Shown: one piece after another, positions 47,068-55,362 of the stretch | Layout of the letters: each line of letters starts with the position of its first letter | Numbering within the stretch: position 1 is the first letter of the stretch | NCBI RefSeq assembly: GCF_902459525.1 | Contig: NZ_LR699166.1 | Span: 124,001-188,000 of the forward strand | Length of the DNA stretch: 64,000 nt | Reading direction: 5' to 3' | Source of the DNA: Sideroxydans sp. CL21 | GTDB lineage: Bacteria > Pseudomonadota > Gammaproteobacteria > Burkholderiales > Gallionellaceae | Position numbers and translations under genes: made by a program | Notes under the pieces: generated by a model | What the model was told of the DNA's origin: nothing | The model's input: only the letters and a program-made list of their open reading frames with translations | Databases searched by the model: none

Positions 47068-48438
47068 ATGAAGAAAATAGTACTGTCTCTGGCAGGCGTG
47101 ATGGCAGCAGCCACATTTGCACCTGAAGCATCAGCTGTACCGGCATTTGCACGTCAAACAGGTATGGCATGTAGCGCCTGTCACCAACAACATTTCCCGG
47201 CAATCAATTCATTCGGTCGTGCGTTCAAGTCTGCCGGTTACACCATGGTGGGTACCGAAGAAAAGATCGAGGATCCGAAAAGCGATACATCGCCAGGACT
47301 TTCCATTCCTTCCACTTTGAATGCCGCTATCGTTGGATACATGCAGTATTCCAAGACCAACGGTCCGTCTGATGGATCACCTGGTGCACCTGGCACCAGC
47401 AGCATTAATGGCAAGACAACCAATAACGGTTCGCTGCAGATTCCTCAGCAGGTGAGCTTGTTCTTTGGCGGGCGCGTAGGCGAAAACATCGGCTTTGAGG
47501 CTGAGTACAGCATCTCAGGCGCTGGCACGGGACAAGCCGCATCATCGCTGATCAGGCTTAAGGTTCCGTTCGTGCAAAACTGGGATACCGTTAAGACCTT
47601 GGAAATCCCGTTCAGCACCTCCAACGGCGTTGCAGACAGCTTTGAAATTCTGGATACCGGCGCGGTCAATGTCCACGCGTTTAACCAGAATGCGATGGCT
47701 GTCATTTCCGCCGCACAATATATCGGCACAGCAACCAATGCGAATGGCGTGGCATTTGTTGCAAACAACGACTCCTTCTTCACAAACTTGGCAAAATTCG
47801 GCGCAAACACGGGTACGGGTAAGTACGGTGCGGATTCATCAACCTATGCACGTGGTGCCTGGATGACCGGCGATCTGATCCCGAATTATGACTTCGCAGT
47901 CGGTGGTCAATACTGGGGCGGTACTAGCGTAAACGACACCCTTGCTGGTGGTCCTGGTGGCGCTGCGGGCATGCCGGTACAAACCAAAGCTTGGGCAATT
48001 GACGCTCAGTTGCTGGGTCAGCTTGGAAGCTTGCCTCTGACCTTCGTTGCATCGTATGCAAATGCCCCGATGGGAAGCAACGGTATGGGCAACCTGTACA
48101 ATAACGGCGGTTCAACCACCACTGCTATTGCAGCCAAACACGCACTCACAGTTGGCGCTGAATTGGGTGTCGTTCCCGGTATCGCAACGGTGCAAGCTGG
48201 CTTCCGTTTCGGCAAGAGTGGTCAAGACGCAGGACTGCTGGCAACGGGTGTAGCTAACGGTGCAAACGCATCCGACAATGCAATCATGGTGGGTGCAACT
48301 TACTCCATCGCCCTGAACGTACGTGCAGAAGTGACCTACGTCCACCAATCGGGTGATATTTACAGCTTCAATGCAACAAACAATCCCAATCTATACGGCA
48401 ACAATGTTTACACAATAGATTTGGCAATGGGCTTCTAA
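47068..48438 (+). CDS. cyc2: Cyc2-like fused cytochrome c-porin (first copy)
   Basis: A 456-residue outer-membrane protein: signal peptide (1-23, cleavage after ASA), a very short monohaem cytochrome domain with PAFARQTGMACSACH (C35, C38, H39 bind haem), FPAINSFGRAFKSAGYTMVG, and then about 400 residues of beta-strand-rich sequence ending in the aromatic F typical of outer-membrane barrels. This matches Cyc2, the iron-oxidising fused cytochrome-porin of neutrophilic iron oxidisers, which takes electrons from Fe(II) at the cell surface. The ATG at 47068 has CTGGAGGAGAATTG upstream. The frame open from 46987 is leader sequence. Assignment rests on motif and architecture; Fe(II) activity is inferred. 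Confidence 0.86.
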   Translation: MKKIVLSLAGVMAAATFAPEASAVPAFARQTGMACSACHQQHFPAINSFGRAFKSAGYTMVGTEEKIEDPKSDTSPGLSIPSTLNAAIVGYMQYSKTNGPSDGSPGAPGTSSINGKTTNNGSLQIPQQVSLFFGGRVGENIGFEAEYSISGAGTGQAASSLIRLKVPFVQNWDTVKTLEIPFSTSNGVADSFEILDTGAVNVHAFNQNAMAVISAAQYIGTATNANGVAFVANNDSFFTNLAKFGANTGTGKYGADSSTYARGAWMTGDLIPNYDFAVGGQYWGGTSVNDTLAGGPGGAAGMPVQTKAWAIDAQLLGQLGSLPLTFVASYANAPMGSNGMGNLYNNGGSTTTAIAAKHALTVGAELGVVPGIATVQAGFRFGKSGQDAGLLATGVANGANASDNAIMVGATYSIALNVRAEVTYVHQSGDIYSFNATNNPNLYGNNVYTIDLAMGF

Positions 48439-48462
48439 TACGTCCTGAGCTAATTGGCTAAT

Positions 48463-48530
48463 TCATCCGTTGCAAGCGCGAGTGAGCAACGGATGAGGCA
48501 AGCCGGTTACAACGAGGTAGAAGGAATTGG
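48463..48530 (+). other. Conserved 3'-UTR hairpin element, copy 1
   Basis: TCATCCGTTGC (48463-48473) pairs with GCAACGGATGA (48486-48496), 11 bp. It is followed by GCAAGCCGGTTACAACGAGG and TAGAAGGAATTGG, which recur after the second Cyc2-like gene. Pair 4 (T-A versus A-T) and pair 8 (T-A versus C-G) differ between copies but stay paired, so the structure seems selected. Confidence 0.72.
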
Positions 48531-48680
48531 TGTTCCAATAAAAATATAACAACTATCAAGCCATGCGGGTGAGTTGAGACTAGTTCGCGATCTTCTGTGA
48601 TAAGGGGAGAGCAGAAGGTTGCACCAGAGAGGGCTGGCGCTCTACTCATCACACAACGGCAAATAGTGGAACCCAGATTG

Positions 48681-48707
48681 GGGAGACTTCGGTCTCCCTA
48701 TTTTTTT
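48681..48707 (+). terminator. Terminator of the first Cyc2-like gene
   Basis: GGGAGAC-TTCG-GTCTCCC, then TA and seven T. It lies about 240 bases after the stop codon, so the transcript has a long 3' UTR. Confidence 0.88.
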
Positions 48708-48958
48708 GGTAATTGGAAATTAAAAAAACTGCAGGATCAATCCGGGGCGCGGCGCGGCATCCCATCAACTAAAAAAAGTAAACGCCACAATCCAATTATC
48801 AGGCTGTCGCAAATGCAGGAAAAAGTTGGCTATGGAAGCAATTAATCTTCAACCCTATAAACCAATGTTATTATTATGGTTAACGGTAGTTTAGCTAAAA
48901 AATGATTAACACTTGATATAAAGTGTCTCAAAAATGTTTATTTAACCTTTTCTTTACC

Positions 48959-49005
48959 CTCTATTAACGATTACTTTACATATTGATTGTTAGCATCCTC
49001 CCCAA
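48959..49005 (+). promoter_or_regulatory. Probable promoter of the second Cyc2-like gene
   Basis: CTCTATTAACGATTACTTTAC... ending in extended -10 TGTTAGCAT (48988-48996). It is homologous to the block before the first copy. Both lack a standard -35 at 17-base spacing, which would fit activator dependence. Confidence 0.6.
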
Positions 49006-49091
49006 CGCTTGTGTGCTTAACTTTAATTTAACGGTGCGCAAGGGATACGTTGGGAAGTTTTAGTGAGATTATCAACAAGAGGAGAAACGCA

Positions 49092-50456
49092 ATGAAGAAA
49101 ATCGTACTGTCCCTGGCGGGCGTGATGGCTGCGGTCGCATTTGCACCTGAAGCATCGGCATTACCGGCGTTTGCACGCCAAACCGGTATGGCCTGTTCCG
49201 CCTGTCACTTCCAGCACTTTCCGGCGCTGAACAGCTTTGGCCGTGCATTCAAGTCCGGCGGCTTCACCATGGTGGGCGCGCAAGGCAAGATCGAAGGCGA
49301 CCGCCTGTCGATTCCGGATACGTTGAACATGAACTTCCTGGCCAGCATGGGCTATGTCAAGACCAACCAGAATCCTAACCTTTCTGGCGTCACAAAGAAT
49401 GCAGGTAACGGCGGTTTCTACCTGCCCGGCATTGCCGGTGAAGCGTCCCTATTCGTCGGTGGCCGTGTGAGTGATTATGCTGGCTGGTTATCCGAGATCA
49501 CCCTATCGGGTGCAGCCGCAATCGATTCCGGCAAACTGGCAATCCTGCCCGAAATTGGCAGCAGCGGTATCCATGCTGGTATGGTTCCCTTCGCCACAAA
49601 CGGCCAAGGTGCATCCTACGGTTTTGAATACTTGAATACCGGTGCCAATGCCATCCATTCGATTACCAATACCGTTGGTAATGCATTGGGCAGTGCTCCT
49701 TTAGGTCAAAAGAGCGAGTTCATTAACGCGGTCTCTGCACAACAGTACATCGGCACTGCGACGGGCGCGGATGGTGTTGCAGCCGTGGTGAACAGCGACA
49801 TGGGCTTCGTCAACATCACCAAGTTCAACATGAGCGGTATGGCAACCGGACAACAAGCAACCTTGGGTTCCACCTATCTGCGCGTAGCGGGCTTGTTTGA
49901 TCTGGCAGGCTGGGATTCCGCTTTGGGCTTCCAGAACTGGAGCGGTTCATCGCTGAACGATGGTAGTAATGTTAATCCCGCTGCCGCCACAAGCGCAATA
50001 ATGATGCAGAGCAAGGCATGGGCGATCGATGGCCAGATGCAGGGCACGCTGGGTGACATGCCAACTGGCTTCTACTTCAGCTATGCAAGGGCTCCTGCTG
50101 CTGCCACAAATGAGGCTCCTAATGCCTTTAACGGAGGTACGCTGACTCGTAGTTCCTTCAACATTGATGCGGAAATCGGCGTCATTCCGGAAGTTGCCAC
50201 GATCGGTGCGGCCATCCGTCGCGCCAGCAGTGGTGTGGCTGATGCAAGTAACAACAACATGTCAGATAACGCGATTTACTTGACAGCTACTTACAAGTTT
50301 GCGCAAAACATGCTGGCTCGTTTGTCGTGGGTTGATCAGACCGGATCGTATTGGAATGCGGTTTCCACGAACCTTAACCCTAATCCTACTAATTTGACCA
50401 ACACACAAGTTTCAGGCAGCAAAGTAACCGCCATTAATATGTACGTCCTGTTCTAA
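49092..50456 (+). CDS. cyc2: Cyc2-like fused cytochrome c-porin (second copy)
   Basis: A 454-residue paralogue of the preceding protein. Signal peptide and haem domain are nearly identical (PAFARQTGMACSACH, C35/C38/H39; FPALNSFGRAFKSGGFTMVG), while the barrel has diverged strongly, with shared islands such as AQQYIGTATGADGVA and the AWAIDGQMQGTLG segment. It ends in a terminal Phe (MYVLF). GAGGAGAAACGCA precedes the ATG. A tandem duplication in which the electron-accepting domain is constrained and the porin part varies could reflect different Fe(II) conditions or partners (inference). Confidence 0.86.
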   Translation: MKKIVLSLAGVMAAVAFAPEASALPAFARQTGMACSACHFQHFPALNSFGRAFKSGGFTMVGAQGKIEGDRLSIPDTLNMNFLASMGYVKTNQNPNLSGVTKNAGNGGFYLPGIAGEASLFVGGRVSDYAGWLSEITLSGAAAIDSGKLAILPEIGSSGIHAGMVPFATNGQGASYGFEYLNTGANAIHSITNTVGNALGSAPLGQKSEFINAVSAQQYIGTATGADGVAAVVNSDMGFVNITKFNMSGMATGQQATLGSTYLRVAGLFDLAGWDSALGFQNWSGSSLNDGSNVNPAAATSAIMMQSKAWAIDGQMQGTLGDMPTGFYFSYARAPAAATNEAPNAFNGGTLTRSSFNIDAEIGVIPEVATIGAAIRRASSGVADASNNNMSDNAIYLTATYKFAQNMLARLSWVDQTGSYWNAVSTNLNPNPTNLTNTQVSGSKVTAINMYVLF

Positions 50457-50465
50457 TCGGCTAGT

Positions 50466-50532
50466 TCAACCGCTGCGGGCACAAGTTCGCAGCGGTTGAT
50501 GCAAACCGGTTAAAGCAAGGTGGAAGGAATTG
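50466..50532 (+). other. Conserved 3'-UTR hairpin element, copy 2
   Basis: TCAACCGCTGCG (50466-50477) pairs with CGCAGCGGTTGA (50488-50499), 12 bp, followed by GCAAACCGGTTAAAGCAAGG and TGGAAGGAATTG, matching the element after the first copy. Confidence 0.72.
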
Positions 50533-50574
50533 ATATACGAATAAGATTCACAACAACCAATGCTGGAAAAAAAT

Positions 50575-50600
50575 GGGGAGGCTTCGGCCTCCCCTTTTTT
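50575..50600 (+). terminator. Terminator of the second Cyc2-like gene
   Basis: GGGGAGGC-TTCG-GCCTCCCC, then six T. Same TTCG-loop design as the first copy. Confidence 0.92.
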
Positions 50601-50675
50601 ATCTGTTCCGGCTCTGAAAATGCAAAAGGCGGCTGCTTCAACTACCTCGTGCAGTGATGGTCAGCGATATATAAA

Positions 50676-53444
50676 TCAGCCGCTGTTACGAAGCCCTGTC
50701 GCGATACCGTTGATAGTGAGATGGATTGCGCGCTTCACTTTTTCGTCCTTGTCGCCTGCGCGATGCCGGTGCAGCAAGGCGACCTGCAAGTGGTTGAGCG
50801 GATCGATATACGGAGTTCGAGTCAGCAAGCTGCGTGCGAAAGCGTGGTTGTCCTGGAGCAGGGTGGTGTTGCCGGTCACGGCGAACAACATCTCGATGGT
50901 GGTCTCCCATTCGCTGTTGATCGCGCCGTAGATGCGGTCGCGCAACTCAACGTCCTGTACCAATTCGGCATAGCGCCAGGCGATGCCCATGTCGCTTTTG
51001 GATAGCACCATGTCCATGTTCGACAGCATGCCGCGGAAGAATGCCCAGTTCTGGTACATCGCCTGCAGCTGCTTGAGTCCGGCATCGCCTTCGCGTTCGA
51101 CGAATTGCTTCACCGCGCTGCCGAAACCGAACCAGCCCGGCAACATCATGCGGCTCAAGCCCCAGCTGAACACCCAGGGGATTGCGCGCAGGTCCTCAAT
51201 GCGGTCAGAGGCCTTGCGCGAAGAGGGGCGGCTACCGATGTTGAGTTCGGCGATCTCGCGAATTGGTGTTGCGGTAAAGAAGAACTCGGTGAAACCGGGA
51301 GTCTCGTACACCAGCTTGCGATAGGAAACAAAAGCATCAAGACTCAGGGCTTCCATGATGCGGTGATATTCCGGCATGGTGCTGTCCGCGCCGTGATGAT
51401 GCAGCAGCGTAGCTTCGATGGTCGCGGCGATCAGTGTCTCCAGGTTGCGACGGCCAATCTCGGGGTTGGAATATTTGCTGGCGATCACTTCGCCCTGTTC
51501 GGTGATGCGTATCTGGCCGTTCACGCTGCCCGGCGGTTGGGCCAGGATGGCGTCGTAGCTCGGGCCGCCGCCGCGACCCACGGTGCCGCCGCGGCCATGG
51601 AACAGGCGCAACTCGATGCCGTGCTTCTCGAATACCTTAACCAACTCGACTTCGGCCTTGTACAGCTCCCAGTTGGCGGTGAGGTATCCGCCATCCTTGT
51701 TGCTGTCGGAATAGCCCAGCATGACTTCCTGCGTATTGCCGCGGCTGGCCAGCAGCTTGCGGTACCACGGGATGGAGAAAAGATCGTCCATGATGGCCGC
51801 ACCGCCGCGCAGGTCCTCGATGGTTTCGAACAGCGGGATGATGTTGACGTGCAGCGTATTGCCGCCTTCAAGCAGGTCAACCTGTTGCAGCATCAGTGCG
51901 ACTTCGAGCATGTCGCTCACCGCATCGGCCTTGGAGATGATGTGGTTGGGCAGCGCGCCGTGCCCGAAGCGTTTGTGAATGGAAGCCGCAGCTTGCATGA
52001 TGCGCAGTTCGCTCTGCGGAACGTCGGAATAGCGCTCGATGTCGGTCAGCAAAATCTTGTTGGCTTGCAGCGCTTCCAGCAAAACCTGGCGCTTTGCCAG
52101 CTCATTGAGGTCGGCGTAGTTTGCTTTCCCGGAACTGTGAGAGAACAACTCGCCCACGGTCTGTTCAAGGATGGCGCTATGCTGGCGCATGTCCAGCGGC
52201 GCGAGGTAGAAGCCGAACAATTCGGCGGCGCGGCGCAGGTTGGCAAGCCGGCCGCGTGCGAGATAGAACGCGCCATGGCTGAACAGCGAATCGATCATCA
52301 CATCGAGATCGGCGATGAATTCCTGCGACGTGGCATAAGGCTGCGCATGTTTGTCCACGGGGGCAAAATAAGAAAGATCGTGGCCGAGCTGTTTGGCGGT
52401 GGCCGACAGGCGCGAGTAGATCAGGATCAGCGCGCGCCGGTAAGGTTCGTCGTCGCGCGCAGAGGCCTTGTCCGGCGAGGCATCCGCCAGTTTGCGCATC
52501 TCGGGTGTGACCTCGACCAGACGGTCGGTCAGGCTCAGGCGCGTACCGAGGATGTGAGTTTCCTTCAGGTAATATTCAAACGCCAGTGCGGAATGTTCCT
52601 GTACCGCGTCAGTCATCACATCATGCGTGACAAAGGGATTGCCATCGCGATCGCCGCCGATCCAGCTGCCGACGCGCAGCAGCGGAGGTACTTTGATGTC
52701 CTTGTCGAAGCGCGCTTCCAGCTGCTTCTCCAGATTCGCATAGAGCTTGGGTATCTCGGACAGGAAGGTGTAGCGGTAGTACTCAAGGCCGTTACGGATC
52801 TCGTCGCGCACGTTGAGTTTGGCGGTGCGCAACATGCGCGTCTGCCACAGGATCAGCACAAAGCGATGCAGGGCCTCCTCGTTTTCGGCGAGGTCGTCCG
52901 GTGTCATGTCCACGCGGTCGCGGTTCGAAAGCAGACTGGAGATGATGAGCTGGCAATCGAGTATGCTCTTGCGCTGCACTTCGGTGGGGTGGGCGGTCAG
53001 CACCGGCGAAACCAGCGCGTTGTCCAGAAAAGCCTGCAGCGTCTCCTTGTCGATCTTCTTTTCCTGCAGGCGGTCCAGTGCCAATTGCAGCGTACCGTCC
53101 TTGGGTGGAGTGCCTGCTTTGAGGTGGGCACGATGGCGGCGATTGTGATGCAAGTCTTCGGCAATGTTGGAAAGCTGCGAGAAATAACTGAAAGCGCGAA
53201 CCACGGCCAGTGTATCGCTGGGCGAAAGCGCATCCAGCATCTGTTCGAGCGTTTCGCCGTCGCGCTCGTCCTGAGTTTTGCGGAAGCGCACAGCGGCGCG
53301 GCGCACGCTCTCGACCAGTTGGAAAGTCTCTTCGCCTTCCTGTTCGCGGAGGGTGTCTCCAAGGATGCGGCCAAGGAGGCGCACATCGTCGCGCAAGGGC
53401 AGGTCTTTGCTGGAAATGGAGGCTGGTGCTGAGATCAGGTTCAT
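50676..53444 (-). CDS. ppc: Phosphoenolpyruvate carboxylase
   Basis: A 922-residue enzyme adding bicarbonate to PEP to give oxaloacetate, replenishing the TCA cycle. Catalytic signatures are VLTAHPTEVQRKS (catalytic His) and VMLGYSDSNKDGGYLTANW, and GRGGTVGRGGGP forms the glycine-rich loop; the C-terminus ends GLRNSG, as required for this family. The ATG at 53444 is the natural start (NLISAPASISSKDLPLRDD); the extension to 53483 lacks conservation. It is divergent from hemC. Confidence 0.98.
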   Translation of the reverse strand: MNLISAPASISSKDLPLRDDVRLLGRILGDTLREQEGEETFQLVESVRRAAVRFRKTQDERDGETLEQMLDALSPSDTLAVVRAFSYFSQLSNIAEDLHHNRRHRAHLKAGTPPKDGTLQLALDRLQEKKIDKETLQAFLDNALVSPVLTAHPTEVQRKSILDCQLIISSLLSNRDRVDMTPDDLAENEEALHRFVLILWQTRMLRTAKLNVRDEIRNGLEYYRYTFLSEIPKLYANLEKQLEARFDKDIKVPPLLRVGSWIGGDRDGNPFVTHDVMTDAVQEHSALAFEYYLKETHILGTRLSLTDRLVEVTPEMRKLADASPDKASARDDEPYRRALILIYSRLSATAKQLGHDLSYFAPVDKHAQPYATSQEFIADLDVMIDSLFSHGAFYLARGRLANLRRAAELFGFYLAPLDMRQHSAILEQTVGELFSHSSGKANYADLNELAKRQVLLEALQANKILLTDIERYSDVPQSELRIMQAAASIHKRFGHGALPNHIISKADAVSDMLEVALMLQQVDLLEGGNTLHVNIIPLFETIEDLRGGAAIMDDLFSIPWYRKLLASRGNTQEVMLGYSDSNKDGGYLTANWELYKAEVELVKVFEKHGIELRLFHGRGGTVGRGGGPSYDAILAQPPGSVNGQIRITEQGEVIASKYSNPEIGRRNLETLIAATIEATLLHHHGADSTMPEYHRIMEALSLDAFVSYRKLVYETPGFTEFFFTATPIREIAELNIGSRPSSRKASDRIEDLRAIPWVFSWGLSRMMLPGWFGFGSAVKQFVEREGDAGLKQLQAMYQNWAFFRGMLSNMDMVLSKSDMGIAWRYAELVQDVELRDRIYGAINSEWETTIEMLFAVTGNTTLLQDNHAFARSLLTRTPYIDPLNHLQVALLHRHRAGDKDEKVKRAIHLTINGIATGLRNSG

Positions 53445-53544
53445 TTTGTCAGAGTGTGTCGTCGGCGCAAAAGGACGGCGCACCTGTTAGAATGCGCCGC
53501 GTATTAACCGCATAATATTTAGTCACAAATTTTAGGAAAACCCG

Positions 53545-54489
53545 ATGAATCAGGCTTCTTTCATTCCTCCAACCCGTCTGGTGATCGCTTCACGCGAAAG
53601 CGCGTTAGCCATGTGGCAAGCGGAACATATTCGCGACAGGTTACGGGCATTATACCCACAAACATCCGTCAGTATCCTGGGCATGACCACGCAAGGAGAC
53701 CAGATTCTGGACGTGACCTTGTCCAAGATCGGCGGCAAGGGCCTGTTTGTGAAGGAGTTGGAGACTGCGCTGGAAAACGGCAGCGCGGACATCGCGGTGC
53801 ACTCGCTGAAGGATGTGCCGATGAATTTGCCGGAAGGCTTTGCGCTGGCCTGCATTGGAGAACGCGAGGATCCGCGCGACGCTTTCGTATCCAACAAATT
53901 CGATAATCTCGCCGCATTGCCGGCAGGCAGTGTGGTTGGAACGTCCAGCCTGCGCCGCGAAAGCCAGTTGCGCGCACGCTTCCCGCATTTGAAGATAGAG
54001 CCGTTGCGCGGCAACGTGCAGACCCGGCTGCGCAAGCTGGACGAAGGCCAATATGCGGCGATCATTCTCGCTGCTGCCGGCTTGAAACGGCTGGGCTTGG
54101 GCGACCGCATCCGCGCCGTGATCTCCAGCGAAGACAGCCTGCCCGCCGTGGGGCAGGGGGCACTGGGCATCGAGACGCGCGCTGGAAGGACCGACCTGAA
54201 GGCCGTACTCGCTCCCTTGCATCATGCCGACACTGCGGCCTGCGTGCTGGCAGAACGTGCCATGAGCCGGGCGCTGGCGGGTAGCTGCCAAGTGCCGCTG
54301 GGCGGCTTTGCCGAAGTGCAGAACGGCAAGCTGCGTATGCGCGGTTTTGTCGCGACGCCAGACGGGAAGCGCTTGCTGCGCGCCGAGCATATGGGCGACA
54401 TCACCAATCCTGAGGCGCTGGGCGATATCGTTGCGCAAGACTTGCTCAAGCAGGGCGCAGGTGCAATCCTTGCGGCGCTGTCTTTGTAG
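53545..54489 (+). CDS. hemC: Hydroxymethylbilane synthase (porphobilinogen deaminase)
   Basis: A 314-residue enzyme linking four porphobilinogens into hydroxymethylbilane. [16 protein letters not shown] at the N-terminus, [15 protein letters not shown] with the catalytic Asp region, and the cofactor-attaching Cys in [14 protein letters not shown] (near residue 249) are all seen. It begins a hemC-hemD-hemX-hemY series; a palindromic repeat lies between hemC and hemD. Confidence 0.97.
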   Translation: MNQASFIPPTRLVIASRESALAMWQAEHIRDRLRALYPQTSVSILGMTTQGDQILDVTLSKIGGKGLFVKELETALENGSADIAVHSLKDVPMNLPEGFALACIGEREDPRDAFVSNKFDNLAALPAGSVVGTSSLRRESQLRARFPHLKIEPLRGNVQTRLRKLDEGQYAAIILAAAGLKRLGLGDRIRAVISSEDSLPAVGQGALGIETRAGRTDLKAVLAPLHHADTAACVLAERAMSRALAGSCQVPLGGFAEVQNGKLRMRGFVATPDGKRLLRAEHMGDITNPEALGDIVAQDLLKQGAGAILAALSL

Positions 54490-54502
54490 ACGGCGAAAAG
54501 AC

Positions 54503-54585
54503 TTCATGCCACAGGGGGCACAGAGCACGCAGAGGAAATATCCAACCGAAGCCGGTTGTCTCTGTGACCTCTGTGGCAAATGAAT
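54503..54585. repeat. Inverted-repeat element between hemC and hemD
   Basis: Arms TTCATGCCACAGGGGGCACA (left, from 54503) and TGTGACCTCTGTGGCAAATG (right, to about 54582) are imperfect reverse complements. An inner AACCG...CGGTT pair lies at 54544-54557. The element ends right before the hemD start. CCACAGAGG/CCTCTGTGG palindromes of this kind are a known class of intergenic repeats. Confidence 0.72.
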
Positions 54586-54587
54586 TT

Positions 54588-55358
54588 ATGGTTTCCAGCT
54601 TGCCGCTAGCCGGACTCAACATCGTCATCACGCGTCCGCGTGAACAAGCGGCTGAATTGGCCCGGCGTATCGAACAATTCGGCGGCAAACCATTGTTGTT
54701 CCCGCTGCTGGAGATCAAAGCGGTGCACGACGATCAGTTGTTGCGCGAACAAATCTCCCGCCTCAAACAAACCGACCTTGCGATCTTCATCAGCCCGAAT
54801 GCGGTGCGCTATGGTATGGCTGCGATACGCGCAGCAGGAGATATTCCCGCATCTATGCAGATCGCCGCCGTCGGACAGTCCAGTGCGAAAGCATTGAACG
54901 AACTGGGTGTTGCCCGCGTCATCGCTCCCGCAGAGCGCTTTGACAGTGAGGGGTTGCTGGCTTTGGCAGAATTGCAGGATGTAGCCGGAAAGCATGTGAT
55001 GATCCTGCGCGGCGACGGCGGACGCGAGCTACTGGGCGACACGCTCAGGGCACGCGGAGCGCAAGTGGAATATGTCACCTGCTATATTCGCAGCAAACCG
55101 GAAATGAACGCAGGCGAAATGCTGGCGGGAGCGACCTCTGCGATTTCTGTGACCAGCAGCGAGGCATTGAGCCATTTGTGGGGGATGCTCGAAGAGCCTG
55201 ACAGAACAAGGCTCACGGACTTGCCGCTGTTTGTGCCGCACGAGCGCATCGCAACAGCGGCAAGGCAACAGGGTTGGCAGCATGTCACCATCACCGAATC
55301 CGGAGATGACGGACTGTTGTCGGGTTTGATAGCATGGGCAAACACAAAACGGAAATGA
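54588..55358 (+). CDS. hemD: Uroporphyrinogen-III synthase
   Basis: A 256-residue enzyme that closes and inverts ring D of hydroxymethylbilane to give uroporphyrinogen III. The family is weakly conserved; the N-terminal LNIVITRPREQAAELARRIEQ, FISPNAVRYGM and the late SGLIAWANTKRK region support the assignment together with its place between hemC and hemX. ATG 54588 is chosen; the upstream GTG at 54564 lies in the repeat element. Confidence 0.92.
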   Translation: MVSSLPLAGLNIVITRPREQAAELARRIEQFGGKPLLFPLLEIKAVHDDQLLREQISRLKQTDLAIFISPNAVRYGMAAIRAAGDIPASMQIAAVGQSSAKALNELGVARVIAPAERFDSEGLLALAELQDVAGKHVMILRGDGGRELLGDTLRARGAQVEYVTCYIRSKPEMNAGEMLAGATSAISVTSSEALSHLWGMLEEPDRTRLTDLPLFVPHERIATAARQQGWQHVTITESGDDGLLSGLIAWANTKRK

Positions 55359-55362
55359 CGCG

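Larger units (their letters stand above)
48439..49091. other. 653-base spacer between the Cyc2-like genes
   Basis: It contains the 3'-UTR hairpin (48463-48496), a conserved purine-rich stretch after it, the terminator (48681-48707), an AT-rich region (48840-48960), and the promoter block of the second copy (48959-49005). The small open frame at 48597-48845 spans the terminator and is not considered a gene. Confidence 0.7.

Noticed and set aside
48597..48845. 82-residue open frame between the Cyc2-like genes
   Set aside because: It runs straight through an intrinsic terminator, has no ribosome site and has unusual composition.
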